64,000 nucleotides of DNA, from NCBI RefSeq assembly GCF_000315915.1, contig NC_020185.1, positions 1,674,001 through 1,738,000 of the forward strand, in the 5' to 3' direction. The notes beneath the pieces were generated by a model. That model saw nothing but the letters and a program-made list of their open reading frames with translations, was not told where the DNA came from and ran no database searches. Made by a program: the position numbers and the translations under genes. Below are positions 42,047 through 53,631 of this stretch, one piece after another. Positions within the stretch are counted from its first letter, which is position 1, and every line of letters begins with the position of its first letter. This DNA comes from Henningerozyma blattae CBS 6284. Lineage: Eukaryota > Ascomycota > Saccharomycetes > Saccharomycetales > Saccharomycetaceae.

Positions 42047-42535
42047 AAAGTCTTTATGTCTCGCCCTTTCCTCAAATTTCTTTTAATGATTGTCCATATT
42101 GTCAACTAAGGGAAAAACACTACATATTTTATTGTTTATTATTACCAATACTCCTTGACTGAATTGAATGTTAAATTTTTGATATATTAATGCGTTAATC
42201 AACTATAAAAATATTTTTCTATTTTCCACTAGATTACACTTTTTCAACTGTATTATTTTACAATATCAGTCTTTTCTACACTTTTTTCCTCATTCGGTCG
42301 ATATATTTCCGAAAAGGGATAATTTTCCACAGGGTTTTTTTTCATTGAGCTGTCATAAAGTCTTCATATTCAATCTGAACTGTACAAATTAGAAGTAGTA
42401 CTGCAAAGACCTCATATATCACTTTATCGGTGGTACAGTCTATATTTTACCAACTTTAAAGTTGATACTCATAATTATTGCATTTAGCACAATTATTCGC
42501 ATTAATAAGTAATATATATATATAGAAAATTTGCA
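42047..42535. other. Convergent intergenic region (TF / PLC1)
   Basis: This AT-rich region lies between convergent genes. TTTCCGAAAA at about 42307-42316 was examined as a centromere CDEIII core and rejected. Nothing else is recognisable. Confidence 0.4.
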
Positions 42536-45014
42536 TTATTTTATTTCTGAATATAAAAAAACTGTAGAAAATACATATCTTTCACCCTCCATATTATAAA
42601 GAGGTACATGTCGATACCCTCTTTTTAAATAATCCAATTTAAAACATATAACACCTAAAGTTGTATCACTTGATTTTACACACAGTCTAATAAATGTGAA
42701 AGAATCGTCACATATGTTAATAGACATTTCACAGTTCCAGACTGGATTAAAACCATTACCTGGGCATGTTTTGGTTGTGATTTTATAGTCACTGATTTTG
42801 GTACCGTTGTGAACTTGTAAATCTTGGTTAAGTTCAGTTATTTCGGTAGTAAAAAATTCAATAATGACATATGGAGCAATGGTACATCCTTTTTTCAGAT
42901 CATTAGAAGGTAAAAATTGAGCACTTAATATATTAAAAATTAATTTTTTCTTATTTTGATGTATTTTTTCATATATTAATGGAATATTTTTCGTATTAGT
43001 AGTTTTTTCGCGAATATATTTTGGTTTCAATACATATCCAGAGTTTAATATTCCATTCTTTTGGTCTGTCAATTGAAACATGGCAATATTTAATTGTTGG
43101 CCTATATCATATGTTTGCCAATTAGTAGCTACCATTTGAGTACCATACTTCCAAAATTGAATAGGATTAAAATTAGATGATTTGTATCTAATGACATGAG
43201 GGAAAACACGCATGAAAAATTTACGATTATGTTTGTCAATTGCTAGCTTTAGAGTTTTATCTTGACAAAGTTTGTCAATTTTTTTTTCATTTAATGAGAA
43301 ACAATGGTTTACGGTTTTAGATTCAGGAAGAGATGTGTTACGAAACCTGATACCATGTATAGCGCTTATTTCTAATAATTGATCAATTACTCTAAAATCG
43401 TGTTTTAGTTTAATTCTCCGAAATCTTTCTATACTTGCAGTTGATTTTTTTCTTCTTTGTCGTATTTCTACTTCAGATTCATGAGAAGAACTATAGGACG
43501 AAAATGATGATAAGGGAGTTTGTTGTTCCACGTGTTTACACTTCTTTGATTTTAAGATAATTTTATGTTTTAGATGTCTTGGAGACATTATTCCATGTTT
43601 ATCAACGATACTTTCTAATAGGCTGTTTCCAAGAATCTCCCGTAATATTTTTACAGTTAAAAGTTGATTATCTGGGCCACAATTGATTTCTAAAGAAATA
43701 ATTAATGGATAAGGAGAAGTGATAAAGGCATATTTTCTAATAGCGGTAACCACATTAGATAATGGAATCGCAGATGTTAATAAACCATGGCATACTACCG
43801 GACCAATTTCAGAATCCCATATATCAATTTCGACGCTTCTACATCCCTGCTGTAATACTTGAATATATCCTTCTACACTGGGTGTTTCAGCCACTTGCTT
43901 CCCCAGCAGATATGTATTATGTGAAGAAGCTATAAAATAATCAGTAATTGGGTGCGAATAATTTTCATTAATATTCTTCGTATATGGTTCGTTTCGGAGA
44001 TATTTCAGAAAGATATCCTTATTAATAGTTTCTTTAAATTGTGATATTTGTTTAAAGAGTCTTAGAGCAGCTTTTTTTGTAATATTTTCACCTTGTTTCG
44101 TTGAAATAAAATCAAAAAAACTTTCGAAGTTCATTTTATTTTTGTTTAAAGTAATGTTTTTCCATAAAGTATCAATTTCATCTCTCTTTTTCAATAGTTT
44201 CACAAATGTTTGAAATTCTGCGAAGTTTAAAAGACCATTATTATTGACATCTGCTAATAGAAAATTTTTATGCAAATAAGAATGAGAACTAACTATATTA
44301 AATTTTGAGCATAAAGCTTGGACATCTTGGAAAGTCAATGTTTCTTTAATCTCATCTTCTTTTTTTGGAGAAACAGTTGATTCCCAATGAATATTTGCAA
44401 ATCTTGCATGATCTGGTACTAGAATACTCTGCATTAATTCTCTTCGTTCTTTTATAATATCTAAGATACTACTGACAAATAATTTGAACTCTTCTTCGTT
44501 GTTTAAAACTAGATGTAAGCATTTTAACTTGTTATTGTTTATGACATAAATTAATGTTACCCACCATTTGGCAGTAGTATTATCAATGCCATATTCTTCA
44601 ATATAATTTCTCGCTAAACTATCTGTTCTTACGTCTTTGATACTATCAATATCCAGTCTTTTGGAACCATTTTTCCAAATTATTGTCTTGTTATTAATTA
44701 GTTTAAAAAATAACATTTTTCTTTTTTCTAGTAATTTTATACATGGTAATTCCACGTTGTAAAATTTCATATTTTTTGTTCTCTAAATTTTTGCAAGATG
44801 TTGGAATAATTGTAGTCCTACATACAGTTGTAGTTAATGTGGCAAGGTCATTTTTATTCAAGAAGTTAGAATAAGTGACTGGGCCAGAAGCAGTATTGTT
44901 AATCATTTCATCTGTTGATGATCCAATCATAGATGTCGTAGCATTTGAATTTGAAGTTAAAATTCCTGTTGTATAATTCGCTAAAGTTCTGAGAATTGTT
45001 TTATCATTATTCAT
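42536..45014 (-). CDS. PLC1: Phosphoinositide-specific phospholipase C, with an apparent frameshift
   Basis: Plc1 cleaves PIP2 to IP3 and diacylglycerol and feeds inositol polyphosphate synthesis. The main frame (44770-42536) contains a PH-like region, EF-hand-like segment (LLADVNNNGLLNFAEF), the catalytic X box (IASSHNTYLLGKQ with the first catalytic His; GPVVCHG with the second), a Y box and a C2 domain. The conserved N-terminus (GPVTYSNF, EILQRGITMYKITRKKK) lies in a different frame, 45014-44703. The two frames meet at a T6 run (minus strand; plus 44705-44710), where removal of one T would restore the family sequence VIFKLINN. The first 19 residues of the 44770 frame (MKFYNVELPC...) are therefore probably spurious. 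Confidence 0.9.
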
Positions 45015-45408
45015 TCTCTTTATCCATCATTAACTTTATTATATTGGAATGTGGGCATTCAATACGTTGCATTAAGTTTCAGAGGTATTTTATGTATTAT
45101 TTATTTACATATATATATAAGTCAAAAAATATCTAAATGTCTACATTTTCCCTGTAGTAATAGTTAATTTTTTGCCAAGAGTTGGACAGTCTGGACCATC
45201 ACGTGATATTTGTTAATTTCATTTTGTCATGTTTAGTAACCATTGTTTTTTAGTTAAGGAGGTTTTTACAAACTTTTAAATATATTTCTTTAAAATTTTA
45301 TTCATGATTAAATTTATAATAATATTGAAAACATTCTTTAGGTAGTTTGTTTGAAGCTACAGGTAAACTATTTATACGTTGGAAAATTCTTTATCACGTG
45401 ATTATGCA

Positions 45409-45759
45409 TGTCACGTAGCGTGAGCTACGTTAGTCACCTGTATAAACCAGGATCACGTGATAAAGGAATGAACATGTAGATTAACAAGTGAATCATGAAC
45501 ATAAATTCTATTTGAGAATCTAAAGCTAAAAGAATAAACTAGAGGGTTAAAGTAGAACAAAGAAGTAAGAACTAGAAAACAAAAAGGACGAAATAGAAAA
45601 GATGGAAGTATATAGTTGAACAAATACGGAACGTAATAATAATAATAGTTAACTTACATAGGCTCAGGTATATAGTTGTATAGTTTAATAAACAGTTGGT
45701 ATTAAACTAGCAGACAAAAAGATATACTACTGGGAGTAGCAAAGCAAAAAATTGTTACA
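45409..45759 (+). mobile_element. Solo LTR, family E
   Basis: This 351-bp LTR starts TGTCACGTAGC and ends ATTGTTACA, with a perfect 5-bp target-site duplication ATGCA (45404-45408 and 45760-45764). Copies lie at 61178-61526 and 61833-62183. It has CACGTG motifs and a TATAAA near its left end, fitting a promoter-bearing LTR in plus orientation. It lies 24 bp beyond the 3' end of tRNA-Val. No internal element of this family is in the window. Confidence 0.88.
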
Positions 45760-45782
45760 ATGCAGAATTTTGTCAAAAATAA

Positions 45783-45855
45783 TGTTCTAACCGAGGATCG
45801 AACTCGGGACCTTTGCCGTGTGAAGGCAACGTGATAGCCACTACACCACCAGAAC
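45783..45855 (-). tRNA. tRNA-Val (CAC)
   Basis: The minus strand is a 73-nt tRNA nearly identical to yeast tRNA-Val(CAC). The acceptor is GTTCTGG (paired with TTAGAAC), with anticodon stem-loop TTGCC-TTCACAC-GGCAA and intact box B GGTTCGATCC-type T arm (CCGAGTTCGATCCTCGG). There is no intron. Solo LTRs lie on both sides. Confidence 0.96.
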
Positions 45856-45871
45856 ACCGCTTGTTGAATTA

Positions 45872-46281
45872 TGTTGTAAACCAACTCAGGAGTACGATAC
45901 ACTTAAATAGTAACTACCAAAACTTAACTTAACAATCTTATTAACTTAACACCAGTTAATCCTTCGAACTTACGAATATAATTGTTCTTCTTAAACTAAA
46001 TAACTGTATAAAAAACTATAAATTTATGTCTTAAGTCTGAAAAGCTGGCCTTTAAATACTTTTCAAAGGTCAACGCCAGCTTTTCCATTTTACTTTAATT
46101 GGTCTGTTTATAAACTTACTTACAAGGGTAGGAGTGCACAGTTTGAGTAATGCTGGCTAACTAGTAGAGATTATGCATCGAACAGATATTCACAGGTATG
46201 CAACTAGCAGCTGCTCAGTGTTGTGTACAATTTCTAGTTAGCCACTTGGAGATGAGTATAAAGTCGATCTCGGCTACAACA
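45872..46281 (+). mobile_element. Ty3-type (sigma-like) solo LTR
   Basis: This 410-bp LTR has TGTTGTA...TACAACA ends and the target-site duplication AATTA (45867-45871 and 46282-46286). It closely matches the reverse complement of 7203-7617. It begins 16 bp upstream of the tRNA-Val 5' end, the same spacing seen at tRNA-Pro. Strand is assigned by analogy with the other copy. Confidence 0.88.
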
Positions 46282-46286
46282 AATTA

Positions 46287-47375
46287 AATGGTAGTATAAC
46301 TCCTACATGTTCACTGTTTAGGAGAAAAGCTCAATTGAAAAAAGTAGTTGAAGAATTATTAGTATTTTTCAATTTTTTTGGTGTGGAATATCTTTAATAT
46401 ATACATTTTTGCTGTATAATAATAAAATTATTTCTCTAAATTTTTTTTAAAAGACATTTTATAGAGTGCTTAATTTTCACATGCCTAGTTTGGTCCAAAA
46501 TTAAGATATTAGTTAAGCAAGGGAGATGTTCCTTAGGGTTTAAGAACATTTATGGATGTTGCTTATTTTATTTTACCATAATTTGTAAATGAATATAGCG
46601 TTCTATAAACTATGTAAAAGAATTAACCCAATATTACATCGAAACCTCATTATTAAATAATATCAGGCTCTCTCAAATTCCCGTAATAATTAGGATCTAG
46701 AGTTAGTAAAGTTACAATCTTCATGTTGTATATGTTTTGGACTTATTATAAGATACATGTTCAGGATTACTGAGTTGGTTACTTGAAGACATTAATTGGT
46801 CAGTCTAACGTGTTTTTTAAGAACATTATAAAATAATTTGATTATGTAATTTGAAAGTGTATCATAAAGTAGTCTGGAATTGATATTTATATATCCAATT
46901 TCCTTTTTTTACATATTTGAGAGATAAAATTAGGAAATCTGTTCTAAGATGTTCAAAAGGTGTCATATGTATTTTAATAATTATAGTTCGGAATGGTAAT
47001 TTTTAAATAATTGTAATTTAAAAATTTAGGCTATATGTATATATAGTCGTTTTTATTACAATTGATTAGGATATGATTTATTTAACTTTCTCCTATTTTA
47101 TAATATATATATATTGATCAATTAAATCTTTTTTCCTCTTTTTGGTTTACACATTGAAAACCTTTTTTTTTGATTTTCTAGTATATTTATAATAACTTCG
47201 CGAATTAGTTTTCCGATATTACATGTTTATATTTTTTCAATAGTTATAATAAATATAGTCTATTGTATAAAACTTCGTAGTCAATAATAAGTGGTATCCC
47301 CTTGTTTTGGGAATGATAGTTAGAAAAGAAGTTGCTTTATACTAATTTAAAAATACTTTATTATAAAAATAATTA
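46287..47375. other. Gap between LTR and the MBP1-like gene
   Basis: This AT-rich, apparently non-coding stretch of 1.1 kb contains at about 46612-46690 a copy of the short repeat seen at 14453-14530. The N-terminal DNA-binding part expected for MBP1 is not present in any frame I could read here. Confidence 0.6.
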
Positions 47376-48752
47376 ATGATTCAAGATCCACAATTAAGGC
47401 CAAGTTTACCTGTTCAGCAGGTTTCTTCTGATATTAAGAACCAGTTGGAGAATTTTTTAAAAGAATTATTATTTCCAAATAACGATAAAAGTGAGGACCT
47501 AAATAATATTCAATTACCGCCAGCTGATCAATTGAATTCACCTCTTGATGACGAAGGTAATACTCCACTTCATTGGTTAGTTTCTGTTGCTCATGTAACA
47601 TTAGTTAGAAGATTAATCGAAGCAGGTGCAGACTCTTGTATTGGATGTGCAAGGGGTGAAACACCGTTAATGAGAGCAGTTTCTTGTACTAATAATTATG
47701 ATGCTGGGACATTTGAATCTTTGTTAGATATATTGGAGCCATCTATTATTTGTGTAGATACATTAGGAAGAACTGTTTTCCATCACATTGCCTTAGCTAC
47801 AAATGTCCCAGCATGTGCTCCAGCCGCTAAATATTATTTAGATATTTTAATGGGTTGGATTGTTCGTAATTCGTCGCAAAATTTGAAATGGGTTCTTCAA
47901 GAAATGCTACCTGCAAGGGATAAAAACGGTGAGACATGTTTGAATATAGCTGAAAGACTCAATGCTCAGTCCATAGTTGAGGCATTAAATGAGTATGGAG
48001 CAACTAATGAGTCCCCATCACTAACATCGGGAGCTAAAGCTAATTCTAGTTCAGGAAATTTTCAAGGAACTTCTAATGATTCTAATAGTAATAATGATAA
48101 CAATATGAATATTAATCTAAATTCAAACAATCAAGGATTAAGTGGATTTGAATTGAACATGAGCGCAAGTAATAAAAGTGATATTCCAGGTCTAGTTTCT
48201 CAATTACAGGATGTTTTAGGACGGGTTGAAAATGAACACAAAAGCGAAATTAAAGAAGCTACTGAAACTTTCGAACAATTACAAATTAAATTGAATATTG
48301 TTAAGGAGCAATTAGTTAGTGAAAATGAAAGATTATCAAGAGCCAAAAGATTGAAGGAACAGAATTTAATACTGTCAGAACAAATAAATAGTATTAGTGA
48401 ATACAAAAACCAATTATCTAGAAATTTTGCTCCTAGTAGTACTATTAATAATAACTTAGACTTAAATAATATTCCCATTAAAGCACAAATTGAGGCTTAT
48501 AAACGTAATCAGAAATTATTAGATCAACATTTGGAAAACGTAATAGAGGAAAGGTTAAATCTTGAAAATAAATTTAGAAGAGTTTTAGCTTTATGTTTAA
48601 AAGTGGATGAAGATAAAGTTGATGGAATGCTAGATGGATTGTTACAAGCAATTGAGGCAGAAAATGGTGATGAGCCAAGCACCGGTGAAATGCAGGAATT
48701 TTTAAAAAGACATGGTAGTATTGTAGGAAGTAATACTTCTGTTAATAATTAA
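47376..48752 (+). CDS. MBP1-like protein lacking the DNA-binding domain
   Basis: The 458-residue frame matches the C-terminal half of Mbp1, the DNA-binding partner of Swi6 in the MBF cell-cycle factor. Ankyrin repeats (about 58-215) include DDEGNTPLHWL, NNYDAGTFESLLD, AAKYYLDILMGWIV and NGETCLNIAERL. An Asn/Ser-rich linker (about 218-262), a coiled coil (about 270-345) and a conserved helical C-terminus follow. The KilA-N/APSES DNA-binding domain at the Mbp1 N-terminus (first ~100 residues of 833) is absent, yet the frame is open with its own ATG. Swi6 was considered; the matched ankyrin segments fit Mbp1 better. Confidence 0.85.
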   Translation: MIQDPQLRPSLPVQQVSSDIKNQLENFLKELLFPNNDKSEDLNNIQLPPADQLNSPLDDEGNTPLHWLVSVAHVTLVRRLIEAGADSCIGCARGETPLMRAVSCTNNYDAGTFESLLDILEPSIICVDTLGRTVFHHIALATNVPACAPAAKYYLDILMGWIVRNSSQNLKWVLQEMLPARDKNGETCLNIAERLNAQSIVEALNEYGATNESPSLTSGAKANSSSGNFQGTSNDSNSNNDNNMNINLNSNNQGLSGFELNMSASNKSDIPGLVSQLQDVLGRVENEHKSEIKEATETFEQLQIKLNIVKEQLVSENERLSRAKRLKEQNLILSEQINSISEYKNQLSRNFAPSSTINNNLDLNNIPIKAQIEAYKRNQKLLDQHLENVIEERLNLENKFRRVLALCLKVDEDKVDGMLDGLLQAIEAENGDEPSTGEMQEFLKRHGSIVGSNTSVNN

Positions 48753-50516
48753 AAAATTTATGAAGAGTAAATTTTTAACTTCTAAGTAAATTTTAAATGA
48801 TTAATGGTTTTTATGTGATTTATTTTATTTTTTTATTTTTTTATTTTTTTATAATTGGTTTAAAGCTGATAAAGTTTTAGAAGTATATACAGGTTTTTAG
48901 TCAAACATTTTTTTATGGTAATAAATATAATTTAAAGTTTTATTTTGTGAAAAGTATTTTAACTTAACGTGAATATTATTGAGAATGTGTAACGGTAGTA
49001 AATTAATATAGAAAGTAATTGTTGAAATAAGTGTTTTCTTGATCAGTAAACTCGATATTTTTAAGTTTAAGAAACAATTGTAAAATAATTTGAAAGAACT
49101 TAAAATGTTAAAACAGTTTTTGTTATTTAAATTAAATTGTTGTTTTTTTAATTAGTTATTATATATGTTATAAATTTTTTTTAGTAGTGAGAGTATTTTT
49201 GTATTAACTATTAATATTATATTTTTTACTGAGTTGTTTTAATAACATATGATAATTTAAAACTTTTATTGATTTTTTTTATATTTAGTTCAAATTTCCT
49301 TTTGTTTATTTTTGAGTGAAATAAAATAGGTTGCAAAATTTTTGACATGATCTATAAAAATTAATATATGTTTTTTTATAAACAAAAAAGTAATTTTTAA
49401 TAGTAAGGTGTACTTAATATACTTATATATAAATATATTTTAATAATTTTAGTAAGATTCTTTCTTATTTTTTTGGATGCGCCATAGTAGTATTATATTG
49501 TCATTTGCATAAGTTGTATTAGTACTAGAGCACGACATGTTTGGAGAGTAATTGCTTTAGTTAATGGTAAAATCTTATATAGAAAGCTCTTACTCGTTTG
49601 AATAGAAAAAATACTTATGAAGAAACATTATAAATCAAAGTTATAAATTGCTTTTAGGTATACTACTTAGAAGTTTGATTTTTTCCATCCGAAAAGTCAA
49701 GTTTATTGTTGATAACTCTTTAGCACCTTAATACCTATATTGCTTAATTTGATTATGGTCAAGATTACAAAGGGGTATAGAAGTTTAATACCCATTCGTA
49801 ATTGTATATTGTAAAACCCATAAATTACCTAACTGGGATTTTTATTTGTTGTGTTGATTATACCTCATAGTTTCGTATTGTTGTTACTAAGTAACTGTTA
49901 CTTGTTCTATCTATAAAGACGTTAAATATAATATATCTTAAATACTTAAAATATTGGTGTTAAGTTTTTTACTTTTTTAATTTAACTAGTCATGTTATTT
50001 GGTTGAAAAGTGTAAATAAATATTTTTAGGAAAATATTTTTTCTTAGATAAGTTTGAATAGAAATAGATTGTGTTGAATGTATTATTGAATAGTGTAAGT
50101 CTGCTTGATACATTAGTTTTATATTAATTTTAGTTAATTAGAATGGATGTTTAAGTTGAGTTTTTAAATATTATGGTTTATTTGGATACAATAGTCAGGG
50201 AATACCATATTATTGCTAAAAATTATTATGAATATTTTGATACAAAGTAATTCTGAATCAGAAGTTTTTCTTTGTATGATAATGCTGGTCTCCTTAATAT
50301 TGTTCTATTAATAAATTTAAATAAAATAATGATATTCACTTATTATAACTTGATATATATGGTAAATCGTAGTTGTAATCACAAAAAAAGTTACTTAAGA
50401 ATTTCAATGGTTGTTAATACGTATTATTACTATATGAATTGAATGTAATGACTAAAGAGAGACATTAGATAATCATAAAAGGTACAGTTGGAGCTTCTTA
50501 TAATGGTTTTGAATGT

Positions 50517-50527
50517 CCCCCCCCCCC
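50517..50527. repeat. Poly-C tract (11 C)
   Basis: This is a C run in a T/G-rich region, opposite to the local skew. It is the only such run outside the retroelement area. Confidence 0.9.
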
Positions 50528-50880
50528 TAGATTGCTTGATGTATTATACGATGGAAAAAAAATTATATTAGACATGTTGAAATGAATTAAGAGATAGTCT
50601 TTTGGTATGAAGAAATGTCAATTATAGAGGTAAATGGAATTATAATTTATATTATAAAATATTTATGGCAAGATATTTTATTTTATATGAGGTGTAGGTA
50701 TTGTTAAATGATATCTGTTAAATGGTAATTTATGCAAACAGATTAAGTTGGTAATATAAACAGAACCGGTTTTCATAAAATTTACAAGTTATCTTATAAT
50801 ACAACTAAAATTATGAGAATAAATGTGATATTTTGAAATTCTGATAAGTAGTTATATTATTTAAAAAGTGTTAAAACAAT

Positions 50881-51266
50881 TTTTTAAATTTTTAGTATAA
50901 TTTATAACGTGTGTTAGAACTGTTCAATTTAATGTCAATTTTTTTTATCTTAGTTAAATTATCTGTTGAATGATTTTTTATATTGTTTAGTATAGAAAAA
51001 TCCGCTTATTTTTTTGGGAAAGGAATGGATATAATATTGATTATATACAATGAACAGGTTTAAACCGTTGGGATATTTCTGTGGTAATTTACATTCGAAA
51101 AAACGGACAGATATATCATGAAAGTCTTGATTGTCTGGTACTGAAATAGAATATATCAAATGCTAGTACCTTCTTAGTATTACTACCTAGGTTTTCTATT
51201 AATGAGGCAACGTATGTTTAATGATTGTTGGGTTATTACTCATGTTAAGTTGTTATTAGTTGTTGC
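50881..51266 (-). repeat. Inverted repeat core, left copy
   Basis: Its reverse complement aligns with 58674-59060 over more than 300 bp with few gaps and about 70% identity by eye. The best stretches are ACAACTAATAACAACTTAA near its inner end (51245-51266), CTGTCC.TTTTTT..A.T.TAAATTACCACA.AAATATCCCAA (about 51070-51109) and ATTCAACAGAT followed by TTAACTAAG (about 50950-50971). Left and right coordinates sum to about 109,940 along the whole alignment, placing the symmetry centre at about 54,970. Confidence 0.8.
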
Positions 51267-53193
51267 ATAAAGCCACAATTATAATGATATTTATGTCTTT
51301 TTTAGCCATTAATACAAAGCAATAGCCCTGACAATTTAATTTTTAAATTTTGGGAGTTTTTGATTATTAAATAATATTTTTGGTTGTTAGGGAGAATATA
51401 ATCATATCAGATTGATATTTGTGGACTAACTGTTTTTTTATTTTATTTGTTTACTCGTAATATTTTTGGATATTTATTTTTGATGGATTATTTTGTAAAT
51501 ATTGAAAAAAGTTTTTCTTTTGTGTTTAGGATTAATTAATTTATTCTTTCTTTTTTTGATATATATTTAATAGATTAGAGATAAATATTTTGTTGTATAA
51601 TTATGAAGTATTTTTGGTTTATATCAGTTTTTCTGAATTAAATTATTTCCTTGTAATTAATTTTTTTGTATCATTTTAGCGTTGTTTGAGATAAATATTT
51701 ATTTATTAAAGTTCACAGTCTTTTGAACTAATAATATTATCGAAAATATTTGTAAGGTCAGGTTTTAAGTTTTGAAGTATAGGTTATTTCAAAATAGTTT
51801 TTTTTTCTTCTTGTAGCTAAGTATGGTAATGAATAATAATTGAAAATGTTTTAAAAAGTTTCGAAACTATTTCGTTTGACATTTTTATATAATTTAGTTA
51901 TGAGGTCTCTTTGGTTAATCGCTAGTACGTTTATTATGTTGCAAAATTATGTTTTAAAGAATGAAGTAATAAAAATTTTTTTATTTATTTTAAATTGTTT
52001 TTTAGACAAAGTATTTAATATTTGAGCGTTATAGGTTTAGATGGTTGTAGCAAGATATTGGATTCAGGTAAATAATAATAATATTATTATTATGAATTGA
52101 GAAAATATTTGTATATCTTAGTTGAATAGTAAGTGGTTTTTGCATATTTTATTAAATTATTATTGGTGTTATAACATAGATAACTGGTGTTTTTGAATTG
52201 TATCTTATAAGAAGGTTTTATTTATTATTAATAATAAATAATATATGTATTGAAATACATATTTTATTTTTTTGTAGTAAGAAATGTTTTGTTGCTAATT
52301 AGTGTTTTGGCATATAGGAGTAAATGATATTATTGGGATATATAATATTATTTCAGTATTTTGTGTTTACTGTGGCATATTAATTTTAATTGTTTATTAT
52401 TTATTGGGGTGGTATTTTCTTTTAATTTTGGTATTTTGAATATTGATTGTTTCATGAATAATTTTATATATTTAGCATTTTGTTATTAGTTACTTACATA
52501 TAAGGAAATAGTTTTAAAATATCTTATGGGGTTATTTTGTTTATCTGAAATTGAAATAGTTTTATTTATATTTTGTCTTAATTTATTTATATTTTATTAT
52601 TATTGTTTTATAATTGTATCTAAATCCTTTGTTTCTTAACTAGTAAATACAATTACCAGAAATGGTCATATTAAATTATGTATTTTTCATTTAATAATTA
52701 TATTGATAAATAAGGTAATTGAAATTTCCATTTTTGCTTTAACATTTTTTCAGGACTAGTTTTAGGTCTTTTTCCGAGTTTTTTAAAAGACAAAATTAGA
52801 AATATTAATCCATTTTGGATTAATATATAGATTATTTAGTACTTCAAGTCCTAATGTGGACATCATCGCAACCTCAAATTTTTGAAAAAGCGATGCTTGG
52901 TTTTTTCTGTTATAGTTGCCATTTTATAAATATATTTGTTTAGTATAATAAAGGTAGCTTAAAGAACTGACAATGAGGTTGCTGTTTATTTGTCGTAAGA
53001 TTTTTGAACATTTAATCAAGTGTAAAACGTTCTAAGGAAGTTGGGTTTTTAAGTGAGATTTATACTGTAAATAAAAGAGACAAGCATAGATTTGGTAATT
53101 TGTGCTATATAATTTATTTAAAATAACAGCTCTTCTTGTTTATTAATGGCTTAAATATTGGTAAAATAGTTATGTAGAGAGTAATTAGAGTGA

Positions 53194-53220
53194 ATTACTT
53201 CAGTTAAAAACTGAAGTAAT
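53194..53220. repeat. Perfect 12-bp hairpin
   Basis: ATTACTTCAGTT, loop AAA, AACTGAAGTAAT. The arms are perfectly complementary. It lies in the left arm about 770 bp from the alpha1 stop. No tRNA or terminator context is seen. Confidence 0.85.
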
Positions 53221-53631
53221 AATATTTCAAGACATGTTTATCGTTTGAATATAAGGTTTTATGATTGTTTAAAGTTTGTTTCAAGTTTAATTGTAATAAA
53301 AAATATGATTGAGCACAATTACATTATTGTTATATGGTAAATAAAAAATGATAGTGATAGAATGTAATGTGTAATGCATTTGTTATTGAAATTTTAAATT
53401 GTGTATTCATTTCCAATTGTATTTTGTAATTCAATTTAATTAACAATTAAACATATTGTTATTATTATTTGTAATAATAATTATACTATTAAGTTAACAT
53501 TATAATGTTAATTAATGGTAAATAGTTGAAATGGGTATGACTTGAATTTAGTAAATTAATAGTATAGATAATTAATTGTATAGAGGTATTTCATTTGTGA
53601 AATTCCAATTAAAAAAATAACTGCAGATATT

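Larger units (their letters stand above)
48753..53555. other. Left gene-poor arm, T/G-rich on the plus strand
   Basis: This region of 4.8 kb has no gene and strong T>A and G>C skew on +. It contains a poly-C run (50517-50527), a segment homologous in inverted orientation to the right arm (50881-51266), and a perfect hairpin (53194-53220). A minus-strand frame of 66 codons at 50959-51159 lies inside the homologous segment. No LTR, tRNA or known gene was recognised. Confidence 0.75.

Noticed and set aside
42301..42320. TTTCCGAAAA in AT-rich intergenic DNA, resembling a point-centromere CDEIII core
   Set aside because: No CACGTG-type CDEI lies at a suitable distance across a very AT-rich CDEII, and the flanking CDEIII positions do not match.
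47376..48752. Ankyrin protein could be Swi6
   Set aside because: Segments such as DDEGNTPLHWL, NNYDxGTFExLLD and AAKYYLDILMGWIV match Mbp1 more closely.
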